Positions 26,181 to 37,200 of a DNA stretch of 64,000 bases are shown one piece after another. Numbering within the stretch: the first letter of the stretch is position 1; each line of letters starts with the position of its first letter. Below the pieces are notes generated by a model. It was not told the DNA's origin and did no database searches. It saw nothing but the letters and a program-made list of their open reading frames with translations. The stretch spans positions 2,475,733 through 2,539,732 of the forward strand of contig CP012157.1 of the NCBI GenBank assembly GCA_001602455.1, written 5' to 3'. The position numbers were made by a program, and so were the translations under genes. The stretch is from Betaproteobacteria bacterium UKL13-2. GTDB lineage: Bacteria; Pseudomonadota; Gammaproteobacteria; Burkholderiales; Usitatibacteraceae.

Positions 26181-29100
26181 TTGTTTGAGGCGTATGTCAC
26201 GGCACCCGTGCCTGAGCCCCCTGTGGTGCTGAGTGTGGTGGTGTCACCAAAGGCAACCGTTGATGGTGTGCTAACCGCAACGAGTGTGGCTTGCGTCGCT
26301 TGGCTGACCGTCACCGTGATGCCCGCCGAGGTTGCGGCAGCGTAATTGGTGTCGGCGGCTTTGGTGGCGGTGATGGTACAGGTTCCAGCACCGACGGCAG
26401 TGAGCATTGCGCCGCTAATGGTGCAGTTGGCGTTGTTTGAGGCGTATGTCACGGCCCCCGTGCCTGAGCCCCCTGTGGTGCTGAGTGTGGTGGTGCCACC
26501 AAAGGTAACCGTTGATGGTGTGCTAACCGCAACGAGTGTGGCTTGGGGGGCTTGGCTGACCGTCACCGTGATGCCCGCCGAGGTTGCGGCAGCGTAATTG
26601 GTGTCGGCGGCTTTGGTGGCGGTGATGGTACAGGTTCCAGCACCGGCGGCAGTGAGCGTTGTGCCAACGATGGTGCAGTTGGCGTTGTTTGAGGCGTATG
26701 TCACCGCCCCTGTGCCTGACCCACCCGTGGTGCTGAGTGTGGTGGTGCCACCAAAGGCAACCGTTGCTGGTGTGCTAACCGCAACGAGTGTGGCTTGCGT
26801 CGCTTGGTTCACTGTGACGGTGATGCCCGCAGAGGTTGCGGCAGCGTAATTGGTGTCGGCGGCTTTAGTCGCCGTGATGGTGCAAGTGCCCACGGCAGCC
26901 GCCGTCAGGGTGGTACCGCTGATGGTGCAGTTGGCGTTGTTTGATGCGTATGTCACCGCACCCGTACCTGAGCCCCCTGTGGTGCTGAGTGTGGTGGTGC
27001 CACCAAAGGCAACCGTTGCTGGTGTGTTGGCAGCAACGAGTGTGGCTTGGGGGGCTTGGCTGACCGTCACCGTGATACCTGCCGAGGTTGCGGCAGCGTA
27101 ATTGGTGTCGGCGTCTTTGGTTGCCGTAACCGTACAAGTGCCCACGGCAGCCGCCGTCAGGGTGGTACCGCTGATGGTGCAGTTGGCGTTGTTTGAGGCG
27201 TATGTCACCGCCCCTGTGCCTGACCCACCCGTGGTGCTGAGTGTGGTGGTGCCACCAAAGGCAACCGTTGATGGTGTGCTGGCAGCAACGAGTGTGGCTT
27301 GCGTCGCTTGGCTGACCGTCACCGTGATACCTGCCGAGGTTGCGGCAGCGTAATTGGTGTCGGCAGCCTTGGTCGCCGTAACCGTACAGGTGCCCACGGC
27401 AGCCGCCGTCAGGGTGGTACCGCTGATGGTGCAGTTGGCGTTGTTTGAGGCGTATGTCACCGCACCCGTGCCTGAGCCCCCTGTGGTGCTGAGTGTGGTG
27501 GTGCCACCAAAGGCAACCGTTGCTGGTGTGCTAACCGCAACGAGTGTGGCTTGGGGGGCTTGGCTGACCGTCACCGTGATACCTGCCGAGGTTGCGGCAG
27601 CGTAATTGGTGTCGGCTGCTTTGGTGGCGGTGATGGTACAGGTTCCACCACCTGCGGCAGTGAGCGTTGTGCCAACGATGGTGCAGTTGGCGTTGTTTGA
27701 GGCGTATGTCACCGCCCCTGTGCCTGACCCACCCGTGGTGCTGAGTGTGGTGGTGCCACCAAAGGCAACCGTTGCTGGTGTGCTAACCGCAACGAGTGTG
27801 GCTTGCGTCGCTTGGTTCACTGTGACGGTGATGCCCGCAGAGGTTGCGGCAGCGTAATTGGTGTCGGCGGCTTTAGTCGCCGTGATGGTGCAAGTGCCCA
27901 CGGCAGCCGCCGTCAGGGTGGTACCGCTGATGGTGCAGTTGGCGTTGTTTGATGCGTATGTCACCGCACCCGTACCTGAGCCCCCTGTGGTGCTGAGTGT
28001 GGTGGTGCCACCAAAGGCAACCGTTGCTGGTGTGCTGGCAGCAACGAGTGTGGCTTGGGGGGCTTGGCTGACCGTCACCGTGATGCCCGCCGAGGTTACG
28101 GCAGCGTAATTGGTGTCGGCGGCTTTAGTCGCCGTGATGGTACAGGTGCCCACGGCAGCCGCCGTCAGGGTGGTGCCACTGATGGTGCAGTTGGCGTTGT
28201 TTGAGGCGTATGTCACCGCCCCTGTGCCTGAGCCCCCTGTGGTGCTGAGTGTGGTGGTGCCACCAAAGGCAACCGTTGATGGTGTGCTAACCGCAACGAG
28301 TGTGGCTTGCGTCGCTTGGTTCACTGTGACGGTGATGCCCGCAGAGGTTGCCAAAGTGTAATTGGTGTCGGCTGCTTTGGTGGCGGTGATGGTACAGGTT
28401 CCAGCACCGGCGGCAGTGAGCGTTGTGCCAACGATGGTGCAGTTGGCGTTGTTTGAGGCGTATGTCACGGCCCCCGTGCCTGAGCCCCCTGTGGTGCTGA
28501 GTGTGGTGGTGCCACCAAAGGCAACCGTTGATGGTGTGCTAACCGCAACGAGTGTGGCTTGCGTCGCTTGGTTCACTGTGACGGTGATGCCCGCAGAGGT
28601 TGCCAAAGTGTAATTGGTGTCGGCTGCTTTGGTGGCGGTGATGGTACAGGTTCCACCACCTGCGGCAGTGAGCGTTGCGCCGCTAATGGTGCAGTTGGCG
28701 TTGTTTGAGGCGTATGTCACGGCACCCGTGCCTGAGCCCCCTGTGGTGCTGAGTGTGGTGGTGCCACCAAAGGCAACCGTTGATGGTGTGCTAACCGCAA
28801 CGAGTGTGGCTTGCGTCGCTTGGCTGACCGTCACCGTGATGCCCGCCGAGGTTGCCAAAGTGTAATTGGTGTCGGCGGCCTTGGTCGCCGTAACCGTACA
28901 GGTGCCCACGGCAGCCGCCGTCAGGGTGGTGCCACTGATGGTGCAGTTGGCGTTGTTTGAGGCGTATGTCACGGCACCCGTGCCTGAGCCCCCTGTGGTG
29001 CTGAGTGTGGTGGTGCCACCAAAGGCAACCGTTGATGGTGTGCTAACCGCAACGAGTGTGGCTTGCGTCGCTTGGTTCACTGTGACGGTGATGCCCGCAG

Positions 29101-30832
29101 AGGTTGCGGCAGCGTAATTGGTGTCGGCGGCTTTGGTGGCGGTGATGGTACAGGTTCCAGCACCGACGGCAGTGAGCGTTGCGCCGCTAATGGTGCAGTT
29201 GGCGTTGTTTGAGGCGTATGTCACCGCACCCGTGCCTGAGCCCCCTGTGGTGCTGAGTGTGGTGGTGCCACCAAAGGCAACCGTTGATGGTGTGCTAACC
29301 GCAACGAGTGTGGCTTGCGCTTGGCTGACCGTCACCGTGATGCCCGCCGAGGTTGCCAAAGTGTAATTGGTGTCGGCGGCTTTGGTGGCGGTGATGGTAC
29401 AGGTTCCAGCACCGACGGCAGTGAGCATTGCGCCGCTAATGGTGCAGTTGGCGTTGTTTGATGCGTATGTCACCGCACCCGTGCCTGAGCCACCCGTGGT
29501 GCTGAGTGTGGTGGTGCCACCAAAGGCAACCGTTGATGGTGTGCTGGCAGCAACGAGGACGGCTTGCTCAAATTTGCTGACCGACACAGGAACGGCGCTC
29601 CCCGTGGTGCTGCCGTTGCCGAGTTGGCCGACGGTGTTAGATCCCCAGCACTGCACGCCACCATTCACCACCGCGCAACTGTGGAGAAATCCCGTTGCCA
29701 CCGCCGTGACCCCGCTGGTGAGTCCAGTGACTTGCACGGGGGTGGTGCTATTCGTGTTGCTGCCGTTGCCGAGTTGGCTGTCGCCGTTTCCCCCCCAGCA
29801 CCGCACGCCACCATTGACCACCGCGCAGGTGTGAGTGCCTCCCGGCGCCACCGCCGTGACCCCGCTGGTGAGTCCGCTGACTTGCACGGGGGTGGTGCTA
29901 TTCGTGTTGCTGCCGTTGCCGACTTGGCCACTGGCGTTCCGCCCCCAGCACTGCACGCCGCCATTCACCACCGCGCAACTGTGGAAATCTCCCGTCGCCA
30001 CCGCCGTGACCCCGCTGGTGAGTCCAATGACTTGCACGGGGGTGGTGCGATCTGTGGTGCTGCCGTTGCCGAGTTGGCTGTCGCCGTTTCCCCCCCAGCA
30101 CCGCACGCCACCATTGACCACCGCGCAACTGTGGAAAGATCCCGTGGACACCGCCGTGACCCCGCTGGTGAGTCCAGTGACTTGCACGGGGGTGGTGCTA
30201 TTCGTGTAGCTGCCGTTGCCGAGTTGGCCGAAGTCGTTCCATCCCCAGCACTGCACACCTCTATTAACTACCGCGCAGGTATGGAACCTGCTCGCCGCCA
30301 CCGCCGTGACCCCGCTGGTGAGTCCAGTGACTTGCACGGGGGTGGTGCGATCTGTGGTGCTGCCGTTGCCGAGTTGGCCGTCGAAGTTCCATCCCCAGCA
30401 CCGCACACCGCTATTAACTACCGCGCAGGTATGGAACCTGCCCGCCGCCACCGCCGTGACCCCGCTGGTGAGTCCAATGACTTGCACGGGGGTGGTGCTA
30501 TTCGCGGTGGTGCCGTTGCCGAGTTGGCCGTAGAGGTTATATCCCCAGCACTGCACGCCGCCATTCACCACCGCGCAACTGTGGTAGTCGCCACCCTCCA
30601 CCGTCTGTGCGTTGGCAGTGGCAGATACCAGCAGCAGCAACGCCGCAACCATGCACACCACGTAGCGACTGAACTTACCCCCGCTGGTGCGTTCAAGTGA
30701 TACGGGTAGGGCAAGGCGTGTGGGCCATGCCGGCAAGGGTAGCGAGGGTGGTGAGGTAAGTGCCGTGGCATTCACCAGCGCCGGGGTAAAGGCAAACAGG
30801 GGTACGAAGCGTGCGGACATCGAAGTGTTCAT
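24467..30832 (-). CDS. giant exported RCC1 / Ig-repeat / FG-GAP protein
   Basis: 2121 aa. A long N-region precedes a signal-type hydrophobic stretch (about 58-75, ending A-N-A-Q). Residues ~80-420: seven 50-residue RCC1 units (S-C-A-V-V-N-G-G-V-x-C-W-G, G-Q-L-G-N-G), enough for one complete seven-bladed propeller, each with two Cys. Residues ~421-1597: fourteen 84-residue Ig-like repeats, almost identical. Then FN3 (~1597-1690), a Cys-containing linker, and an FG-GAP/VCBS region (~1797-2121) with calcium-type loops D-L-D-G-D-G-K-A-D and D-M-D-G-D-G. No LPXTG, PEP-CTERM or autotransporter barrel, so export beyond Sec is unknown. Likely a surface or secreted adhesin/binding protein. The last 1.7 kb is shared with the gene at 32535. 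Confidence 0.85.
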   Translation of the reverse strand: MNTSMSARFVPLFAFTPALVNATALTSPPSLPLPAWPTRLALPVSLERTSGGKFSRYVVCMVAALLLLVSATANAQTVEGGDYHSCAVVNGGVQCWGYNLYGQLGNGTTANSTTPVQVIGLTSGVTAVAAGRFHTCAVVNSGVRCWGWNFDGQLGNGSTTDRTTPVQVTGLTSGVTAVAASRFHTCAVVNRGVQCWGWNDFGQLGNGSYTNSTTPVQVTGLTSGVTAVSTGSFHSCAVVNGGVRCWGGNGDSQLGNGSTTDRTTPVQVIGLTSGVTAVATGDFHSCAVVNGGVQCWGRNASGQVGNGSNTNSTTPVQVSGLTSGVTAVAPGGTHTCAVVNGGVRCWGGNGDSQLGNGSNTNSTTPVQVTGLTSGVTAVATGFLHSCAVVNGGVQCWGSNTVGQLGNGSTTGSAVPVSVSKFEQAVLVAASTPSTVAFGGTTTLSTTGGSGTGAVTYASNNANCTISGAMLTAVGAGTCTITATKAADTNYTLATSAGITVTVSQAQATLVAVSTPSTVAFGGTTTLSTTGGSGTGAVTYASNNANCTISGATLTAVGAGTCTITATKAADTNYAAATSAGITVTVNQATQATLVAVSTPSTVAFGGTTTLSTTGGSGTGAVTYASNNANCTISGTTLTAAAVGTCTVTATKAADTNYTLATSAGITVTVSQATQATLVAVSTPSTVAFGGTTTLSTTGGSGTGAVTYASNNANCTISGATLTAAGGGTCTITATKAADTNYTLATSAGITVTVNQATQATLVAVSTPSTVAFGGTTTLSTTGGSGTGAVTYASNNANCTIVGTTLTAAGAGTCTITATKAADTNYTLATSAGITVTVNQATQATLVAVSTPSTVAFGGTTTLSTTGGSGTGAVTYASNNANCTISGTTLTAAAVGTCTITATKAADTNYAAVTSAGITVTVSQAPQATLVAASTPATVAFGGTTTLSTTGGSGTGAVTYASNNANCTISGTTLTAAAVGTCTITATKAADTNYAAATSAGITVTVNQATQATLVAVSTPATVAFGGTTTLSTTGGSGTGAVTYASNNANCTIVGTTLTAAGGGTCTITATKAADTNYAAATSAGITVTVSQAPQATLVAVSTPATVAFGGTTTLSTTGGSGTGAVTYASNNANCTISGTTLTAAAVGTCTVTATKAADTNYAAATSAGITVTVSQATQATLVAASTPSTVAFGGTTTLSTTGGSGTGAVTYASNNANCTISGTTLTAAAVGTCTVTATKDADTNYAAATSAGITVTVSQAPQATLVAANTPATVAFGGTTTLSTTGGSGTGAVTYASNNANCTISGTTLTAAAVGTCTITATKAADTNYAAATSAGITVTVNQATQATLVAVSTPATVAFGGTTTLSTTGGSGTGAVTYASNNANCTIVGTTLTAAGAGTCTITATKAADTNYAAATSAGITVTVSQAPQATLVAVSTPSTVTFGGTTTLSTTGGSGTGAVTYASNNANCTISGAMLTAVGAGTCTITATKAADTNYAAATSAGITVTVSQATQATLVAVSTPSTVAFGDTTTLSTTGGSGTGAVTYASNNANCTISGTTLTAAGVGTCTITATKAADSNYTVATATVNISVAATVPGAPTIGTATAGNAQASVIFTAPASNGGSAITSYTATSSPGNITGTCSNTPTPCTSITVSSLTNGTAYTFTVRATNSVGTGPASAASNSVTPVNPIQPPSAPSAGNCVMKLGVISCNFAGGGAGSGSGGTTTAPITGYQMSCTDSTGATIATQNTTSSTFALPALPTGRAYTCQVVATSAAGPSAPLTARFAAQVIPLAISSQFDFTGAGFANVLLRGTVSQTTASDEPTPKAATTTLQVGRWDGQKIVFSTVDDVGGDWTLLGVGDVTGSGKSALISRNALENVRIDQTLPPVAGTIVRNAKLDWVVDAVGDLDGDGKADILWRYTKPGTNDSGVTFAWFMGGGESMVDGVQTKVDPNVNEVKHRGGAPLNWSIAGIIDLNADSRGDIVWISPTNQVRALMGQAGRTWVNTLVGQMPAGYTILKLGDMDGDGKGDIVMRDTNGNIKVWLMNGTQIKATYDMIATDKTWQLYAAGDFDGNGAMDFVWKKPDRKLVVWLTNPTNITFPYVYGDAGAAPDGLVPVEP
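26094..29590. repeat. fourteen 252-bp tandem repeats encoding Ig-like domains
   Basis: Exact 252-bp period (one 249-bp unit near 29118-29366). Variation clusters at a few swapped positions (S-T-P-S/S-T-P-A; A-A-V-G/A-G-A-G/A-V-G-A; T-L-A-T/A-A-A-T; N-Q-A-T/S-Q-A-P), suggesting shuffling between units rather than independent drift. Confidence 0.92.
29560..30600. repeat. seven 150-bp repeats encoding RCC1 blades
   Basis: A 150-bp period on the minus strand; the + strand shows GGTGAGTCCA-TGACTTGCACGGG blocks at each step. Alternate blades are most alike (R-C-W-G-G-N-G-D-S-Q occurs twice). Confidence 0.85.
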
Positions 30833-31518
30833 TATTGTCAGGTTCAGATGATGTTGAAATGCGGCGTGGAGAGATTGAGCGGGGTGAACTTGTTACTTGC
30901 TAGAACATTCCACAACGACATTCGCCACCCCCGTTTGATTTGCGTTTACGTCCAACCAAACACCTACGTTGGTGTGGGGAGCGGAAACGACGCAATCCTC
31001 TTGTGTACTGTTTGCTAACGCACATACCACCGCGCCGCGCAGTTTAGCGACTCGTCTTGAGCGCCGCAAGACCGGTTTCCTCTCTTTTTGCGTTTGGGTG
31101 GCGCGGATGTGGTTAATCGCCCACGCCAGGGCATCTCTTGCTAAGTCGGCGCAAAAACAAAACTCCTTTATCCACGGGCAGATTTAGACCAAAAACCCTG
31201 AAACTGCCCGCCAATAAAGGATTTTCGTAAATGGGGCCCTTATGAGCAAACCCCAATAGGCACGGCTATCTTCAGGCAAAAACGGTCGAAAGTGCCCGCC
31301 CCTATTAGGCTTTGTTGTTTTGGGAATTTCTCGAAACCTGCTGTTGCTCCGCTCACGCGTCGTGATCGCGATTTTTTGCGTTGCCGAGAGTGTCATTTAG
31401 CTCGTCGTGTTGATTTCTTCGCTTTTTCTTGGTTTGGTCTTTGTTTCCTGCCTGTCTTGGTTTGGTCTTTGTTTCCTGCCTGTTTAGCCGCTGACCAAGC
31501 GGCCCAACAGGGTGTTTC
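30833..31518. other. intergenic region with promoter zone and family C repeats
   Basis: 686 bp without a credible gene. The first ~150 bp should contain the promoter of the giant gene. Family C palindromes occur at 31185-31228 and 31250-31315. A 26-bp direct duplication around TTGGTTTGGTCTTTGTTTCC lies at 31430-31484, just before the IS5-type transposase end. Confidence 0.5.
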
Positions 31519-32420
31519 TCATGCGGTAGACGCACCTCTCCCGTCTATCCTTGCATCCAAGGTTATCCAGCGCCGCAGGTTGTAGACCGTCGCCTGCACA
31601 ACGATCATCGACTTGGCGCGGGTCTCACCGATCGAGCGTAGTCGCTTGCCCATCGTCTTCTCCCAGCCGCCAAATACATGCTCAACCCGCGCTCGAATCC
31701 GCGAGAGCCTCTTGTTGCGCTTCTGGTTGTCGGTCTGGTCGTAGCGCTGCGCGTCGTCTTTGCGGGCAACGCCGTCTCTCAAGCCTTGCGCCTTGAGCAA
31801 CTCTCTGGTGGCTTTGGCATCGTAGCCTTTGTCGGCATGTACGGTCTTGCCGCTCTCTAATCGCACCGCGTCGGCGTCGATCAGCTTCTCAAGCGGTACT
31901 CGGTCATCCACATTGGCCGGGGTCACTTCAATGGCGCGGATGAGTTTGTGTTTCTGGTCGGCGTTGATATGGCCTTTGTAGCCGTAAAACCACTTGCCGT
32001 GCTTCATCGTCCAGCGGGCATCACCATCCGTGTGGGCGATGCACTTGGCGTCCCAGTGGGCGGGGGTCTGGCCGTTGTTGAGCGTCTCTCGGGATTCGTC
32101 GCTGACGCGCGTCTTGGGTACTTCGACGATGGTGGCGTCAATCAACTGTCCGCCTTTGGCGGTGAGACCGGCTCGGGCGAGCTGGTGACTCACTTCACGA
32201 AACAAGACTTCAGCACCGCCACCGCCGGCAATCAGGTTCTTGAATGCCCAGAGCGTGCGGGCGTCAGGCAGATCGCGGGCATCAGCCATGCCGATGAAGC
32301 GTTGCCACGAGAGGCGATCAAGCAATGCGTATTCCATCTGCTCATCGGAGAGGTTGCCGTAGAGCTGCTGGAGGACAACGACCTTGAGTAACACCGCCGT
32401 CGGGTACGGCGGGCGTCCTC
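31519..32420 (-). pseudogene. IS5-family transposase, 5' end missing
   Basis: From a GTG at 32394 it reads 291 aa; the frame continues upstream through the diagnostic G-R-P-P-Y-P-T-A-V, so the native start is lost and replaced by a 7-bp repeat. DDE core present: Q-L-I-D-A-T-I-V, G-Y-K-G-H, V-H-A-D-K-G-Y-D-A and R-A-R-V-E-H-V-F-G with Y-N-L-R-R at the end. Without the N-terminal ~40-60 residues it is probably inactive. It lies exactly between the two giant genes, in their orientation. Confidence 0.8.
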
Positions 32421-32448
32421 CTTGCGGACGCGCCCCTTCGCGCCCAGT

Positions 32449-32484
32449 CCCTATTCCCTATTCCCTATTCCCTATTCCCTACTC
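32449..32484. repeat. 7-bp tandem repeat at the truncated transposase edge
   Basis: CCCTATT repeated about five times where the transposase homology ends. Confidence 0.85.
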
Positions 32485-32534
32485 AAATACCCAAACCAGT
32501 ATCGGGTTGCGCGTTACAGGTTACGGGTTCAGCA

Positions 32535-34248
32535 CTACGGCTCCACCGGCACCAGGCCATCAGGTGCGGCACCAGCGTCCCCATAAACATATGGGAACGT
32601 GATGTTGGTCGGGTTGGTCAGCCATACCACCAACTTGCGATCCGGTTTCTTCCACACAAAGTCCATCGCGCCGTTACCATCAAAATCACCTGCGGCATAG
32701 AGCTGCCAGGTCTTGTCGGTGGCAATCATGTCGTAGGTGGCTTTGATTTGGGTGCCGTTCATGAGCCACACCTTGATGTTGCCGTTGGTGTCGCGCATGA
32801 CGATGTCACCCTTGCCGTCGCCGTCCATGTCGCCGAGTTTCAAGATGGTGTAACCGGCTGGCATCTGTCCGACCAGGGTGTTGACCCACGTACGGCCAGC
32901 TTGCCCCATGAGCGCTCGGACTTGATTGGTGGGGCTAATCCATACGATATCGCCACGACTATCGGCATTGAGGTCGATGATGCCGGCTATGCTCCAATTC
33001 AAGGGCGCACCGCCGCGATGCTTGACTTCATTGACGTTCGGGTCGACCTTGGTCTGAACACCATCGACCATGCTCTCGCCGCCGCCCATGAACCATGCGA
33101 AGGTGACGCCGGAATCGTTGGTGCCCGGCTTCGTGTAGCGCCATAAAATATCGGCCTTGCCGTCACCATCAAGATCGCCCACCGCGTCGACGACCCAGTC
33201 GAGCTTGGCGTTACGTACGATGGTGCCTGCAACGGGTGGCAGTGTTTGGTCAATGCGTACGTTCTCCAATGCGTTTCTGGAGATTAGTGCCGATTTGCCG
33301 CTACCGGTGACGTCCCCCACACCGAGTAGTGTCCAATCGCCGCCGACATCATCCACCGTGGAGAAGACGATCTTCTGGCCATCCCAACGGCCAACCTGTA
33401 GGGTGGTTGTCGCGGCTTTCGGCGTGGGTTCATCGGACGCGGTGGTTTGCGAGACTGTACCGCGCAGCAATACGTTGGCAAAGCCTGCCCCGGTGAAATC
33501 AAATTGACTGCTTATGGCGAGCGGGATCACCTGCGCTGCAAAGCGTGCCGTCAGCGGCGCACTTGGGCCAGCCGCGCTGGTGGCGACGACTTGGCAGGTG
33601 TAGGCGCGACCAGTCGGAAGTGCCGGTAAGGCGAATGTACTGCTGGTGGTGTTTTGCGTGGCGATGGTTGCGCCGGTCGAGTCGGTGCAGCTCATTTGGT
33701 AGCCCGTAATCGGGGCGGTGGTGGTCCCACCGCTACCAGACCCGGCACCGCCGCCAGCGAAGTTACAGCTAATGACACCGAGTTTCATCACACAGTTACC
33801 CGCAGACGGGGCAGATGGTGGTTGTATCGGGTTCACAGGTGTGACACTGTTTGATGCTGCTGAGGCCGGCCCCGTTCCCACGCTGTTGGTCGCCCTGACG
33901 GTGAAGGTGTAGGCGGTGCCATTGGTCAAGCTGCTCACGGTGATGCTGGTGCATGGGGTGGGCGTATTCGAACATGTGCCAGTGATGTTGCCCGGGCTGG
34001 AGGTGGCGGTGTAGCTGGTGATCGCAGAACCACCATTGCTGGCCGGTGCGGTGAAGATGACACTGGCTTGGGCGTTACCTGCCGTGGCGGTGCCGATGGT
34101 GGGTGCGCCGGGGACGGTGGCTGCGACGCTGATGTTAACGGTAGCCGTCGCTACAGTGTAGTTGCTGTCGGCGGCTTTAGTCGCCGTGATGGTGCAAGTG
34201 CCTACGCCAGCCGCCGTCAGGGTGGTGCCACTGATGGTGCAGTTGGTG
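32535..34248. repeat. 1.7-kb direct repeat, copy 2 (shared 3' cassette)
   Basis: See the copy at 24467-26180. Identity breaks at about 34235-34248, inside the first Ig unit, where GGTGTTGCTTGATGCG replaces GGCGTTGTTTGAGGCG. Confidence 0.9.
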
Positions 34249-37200
34249 TTGCTTGATGCGTATGTCACCGCACCCGTGCCTGAGCCCCCTGTGGTGCTGA
34301 GTGTGGTGGTGCCACCAAAGGCAACCGTTGATGGTGTGCTAACCGCAACGAGTGTGGCTTGGGGGGCTTGGCTGACCGTCACCGTGATGCCCGCCGAGGT
34401 TGCCAAAGTGTAATTGGTGTCGGCGGCTTTAGTCGCCGTAACCGTACAGGTGCCTACGGCAGCCGCCGTCAGGGTGGTGCCACTGATGGTGCAGTTGGCG
34501 TTGTTTGAGGCGTATGTCACGGCACCCGTGCCTGAGCCCCCTGTGGTGCTGAGTGTGGTGGTGCCACCAAAGGCAACCGTTGATGGTGTGCTAACCGCAA
34601 CGAGTGTGGCTTGCGTCGCTTGGTTCACTGTGACGGTGATGCCCGCAGAGGTTGCGGCAGCGTAATTGGTGTCGGCGGCTTTAGTCGCCGTGATGGTGCA
34701 AGTGCCCACGGCAGCCGCCGTCAGGGTGGTGCCGCTGATGGTGCAGTTGGCGTTGTTTGAGGCGTATGTCACGGCCCCTGTGCCTGAGCCCCCTGTGGTG
34801 CTGAGTGTGGTGGTGCCACCAAAGGCAACCGTTGCTGGTGTGCTAACCGCAACGAGTGTGGCTTGCGTCGCTTGGTTCACTGTGACGGTGATGCCCGCAG
34901 AGGTTGCCAAAGTGTAATTGGTGTCGGCGGCTTTAGTCGCCGTAACCGTACAGGTGCCTACGGCAGCCGCCGTCAGGGTGGTGCCACTGATGGTGCAGTT
35001 GGCGTTGTTTGAGGCGTATGTCACCGCACCCGTGCCTGAGCCCCCTGTGGCGCTGAGTGTGGTGGTGCCACCAAAGGCAACCGTTGATGGTGTGCTAACC
35101 GCAACGAGTGTGGCTTGCGTTGCTTTCGGCGTCACACTATTCGATGCCACTGAGGCCGCACTCGTTCCCACACCGTTGGTTGCCGTGACGGTGAAGGTGT
35201 AGGCGGTGCTATTGGTCAATCCGCTCACGGCGCATGTCAATGTGGATGTGTTACACGAGCTGGTACCGCCGACGGGACTGGATGTGGCGGTGTAGATAAC
35301 AGTAGAACCACCGTTGTTGGCCGGTGCGGTGAAGGTCACTGTGGCTTGGGCGTTACCCGCCGTGGCCGTGACGATGGTTGGTGTATCCGGCAAAATCGCA
35401 GTGAGATAGTACGCACCTTGATTGCGTTCGAGGGTTTGGCGGTTGGCGGTGGAGAATGTGGTGTTGAAAATCACAACCTCTTGCACCTTGCCGTTTGTGA
35501 TAGTTTGACCAGAATGATTTCCGCCAATGCCTATCACAGGATTAAATGACGCTGCCGAAGTGTCCTGCCATACCAGCGCACCGTTAAGGTAATTGTTGAT
35601 ATTAGCAACGCCATCGGTCGTGTAAGACATCAACGTATTGGTATTGATGGGATTACTGACGGCGTACGGACTGGGCGGGGTCGTAAAGGCCGGGTCTGGA
35701 TTTCGCATGCGAAATCTGACCTGGCTACCACCACTCCCAAACCCAAGAAATGCGCCGCTTGAATACAAAACCACGGGACCGTTATCATCAGCGGCCGCGA
35801 CAGAGGCGACGGCACCAACGTAACCGCTCGTGAATGACGCAATCCCAGTTATGTCTAACTGTGAAGTTTGCAACCTGATTGCGGGCTTTTCGTTTTGCGT
35901 TTGCACCACCCCATTGACCACAATCTGCGGCTGTTTGGCTGCCGTCAACTGCATGGCATTGCGGCCATTGCCCGACTGGTCATACCAAGTCGTGACGAAG
36001 CCGTTGCCTGATCCGACGTGCGCGAGCAGGGCAGTCGTATCAAGGTCACCGCTCGCCGTGAAACCAATCTCCGCTTCTAGATTGTCGGTGCGACGCACGC
36101 GGATTGCTGCGCTCGTATACCCAACTCGGACTTTGCGCAGGCTGTAAGCTGCCGCAGAGGCTGCGCTGATTTGGTCCAAAACTAATGCAGTAGGAGCTGC
36201 ATTTTTATACGGGTGGTTAGTTGGTAAGTTTGCTACTTGCCCCCATTTCCAAGCCAAATAGCCCTCAAGACGCTGACGGTCGTCGGTGGAAAGGGTGTCA
36301 GCGCCCACGATTTCAGAAATAAATCCGTTTAGGTATGAGTACGCAGGGGTGCCCCTTCCTAAAATCCATGTGCTGGGCTGGTTGAGTGTAGTAGCCCCCC
36401 AAATGTACACAACGCCGCCAGCCTCGTTACCATTCCAGTATTGAAATGGTGAGCTTGCTATTGAGCCTGTAGTTAACGAAATCTGGTACCAGCCATTTGA
36501 AAGTGCGGTTATAGATGCGTTCGTATACCCAGTTAATAGACCAAACTCTCCCGCCCCAGTTAGGTTTGCCCGGAATATAAACCCGCTGCCATTGTCCATC
36601 TGAATATAAGTTGCACCCGGCCCCGCTTTTGCAAAAAGCCGATACGTTGTATTTGCAAAATCCCCTCCTTTATTTCCCTGAGCAAATGCTTGCGTGGAGT
36701 TCACAAAAGTTATTTTTTCTGCCGTATTAGTACCATCGGGGGCAGTGGTTTCTGTTGTGTTTTCTACAACCGTAGTTGCTGTAGAGGACCAGAGTAAGGT
36801 ACTTACAACGCTGGTAATGTTATTAACGGTTTGGGAAACGATAGCAGGTACATTAACCACCGAGTTAGGGGCCGCAGTCAGTAACTGCCCGCCGTTTACA
36901 CCATAGTTTAAGTGTGTTGAGTAGGTTGGATATGCGTTTCCCCAAAGACCTCGACTATGGTCAAACGTCCCTGCTTGCATTAGGCATTGACTAGCATCAC
37001 TACGTTGTGCAAGGGTAACAATCGTCTGACCTAACTTGAATGAGGGAGTACTTAACTCTGTCAAGTTTGCGGGTGAAAAGTTTATTACTGCCCGGCCATT
37101 CAACCCGCTAGCGATGTAAACAGGCTGCTTACTCACTGTCGCTTGGGTTGCATGACGCGCATTGCCGGATTTGTCACGCCACTCGCTGACGGTGGAACCA

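Noticed and set aside
26094-29834. A ladder of + strand open frames of about 83 codons, one per 252-bp unit
   Set aside because: They are antisense shadows of the Ig repeats with identical phase; no ribosome sites, and the opposite strand encodes a coherent exported protein.
29564-30700. A 378-codon + strand open frame
   Set aside because: Antisense to the RCC1 blades; its Arg/His-rich repetitive translation mirrors the 150-bp period of the real gene.
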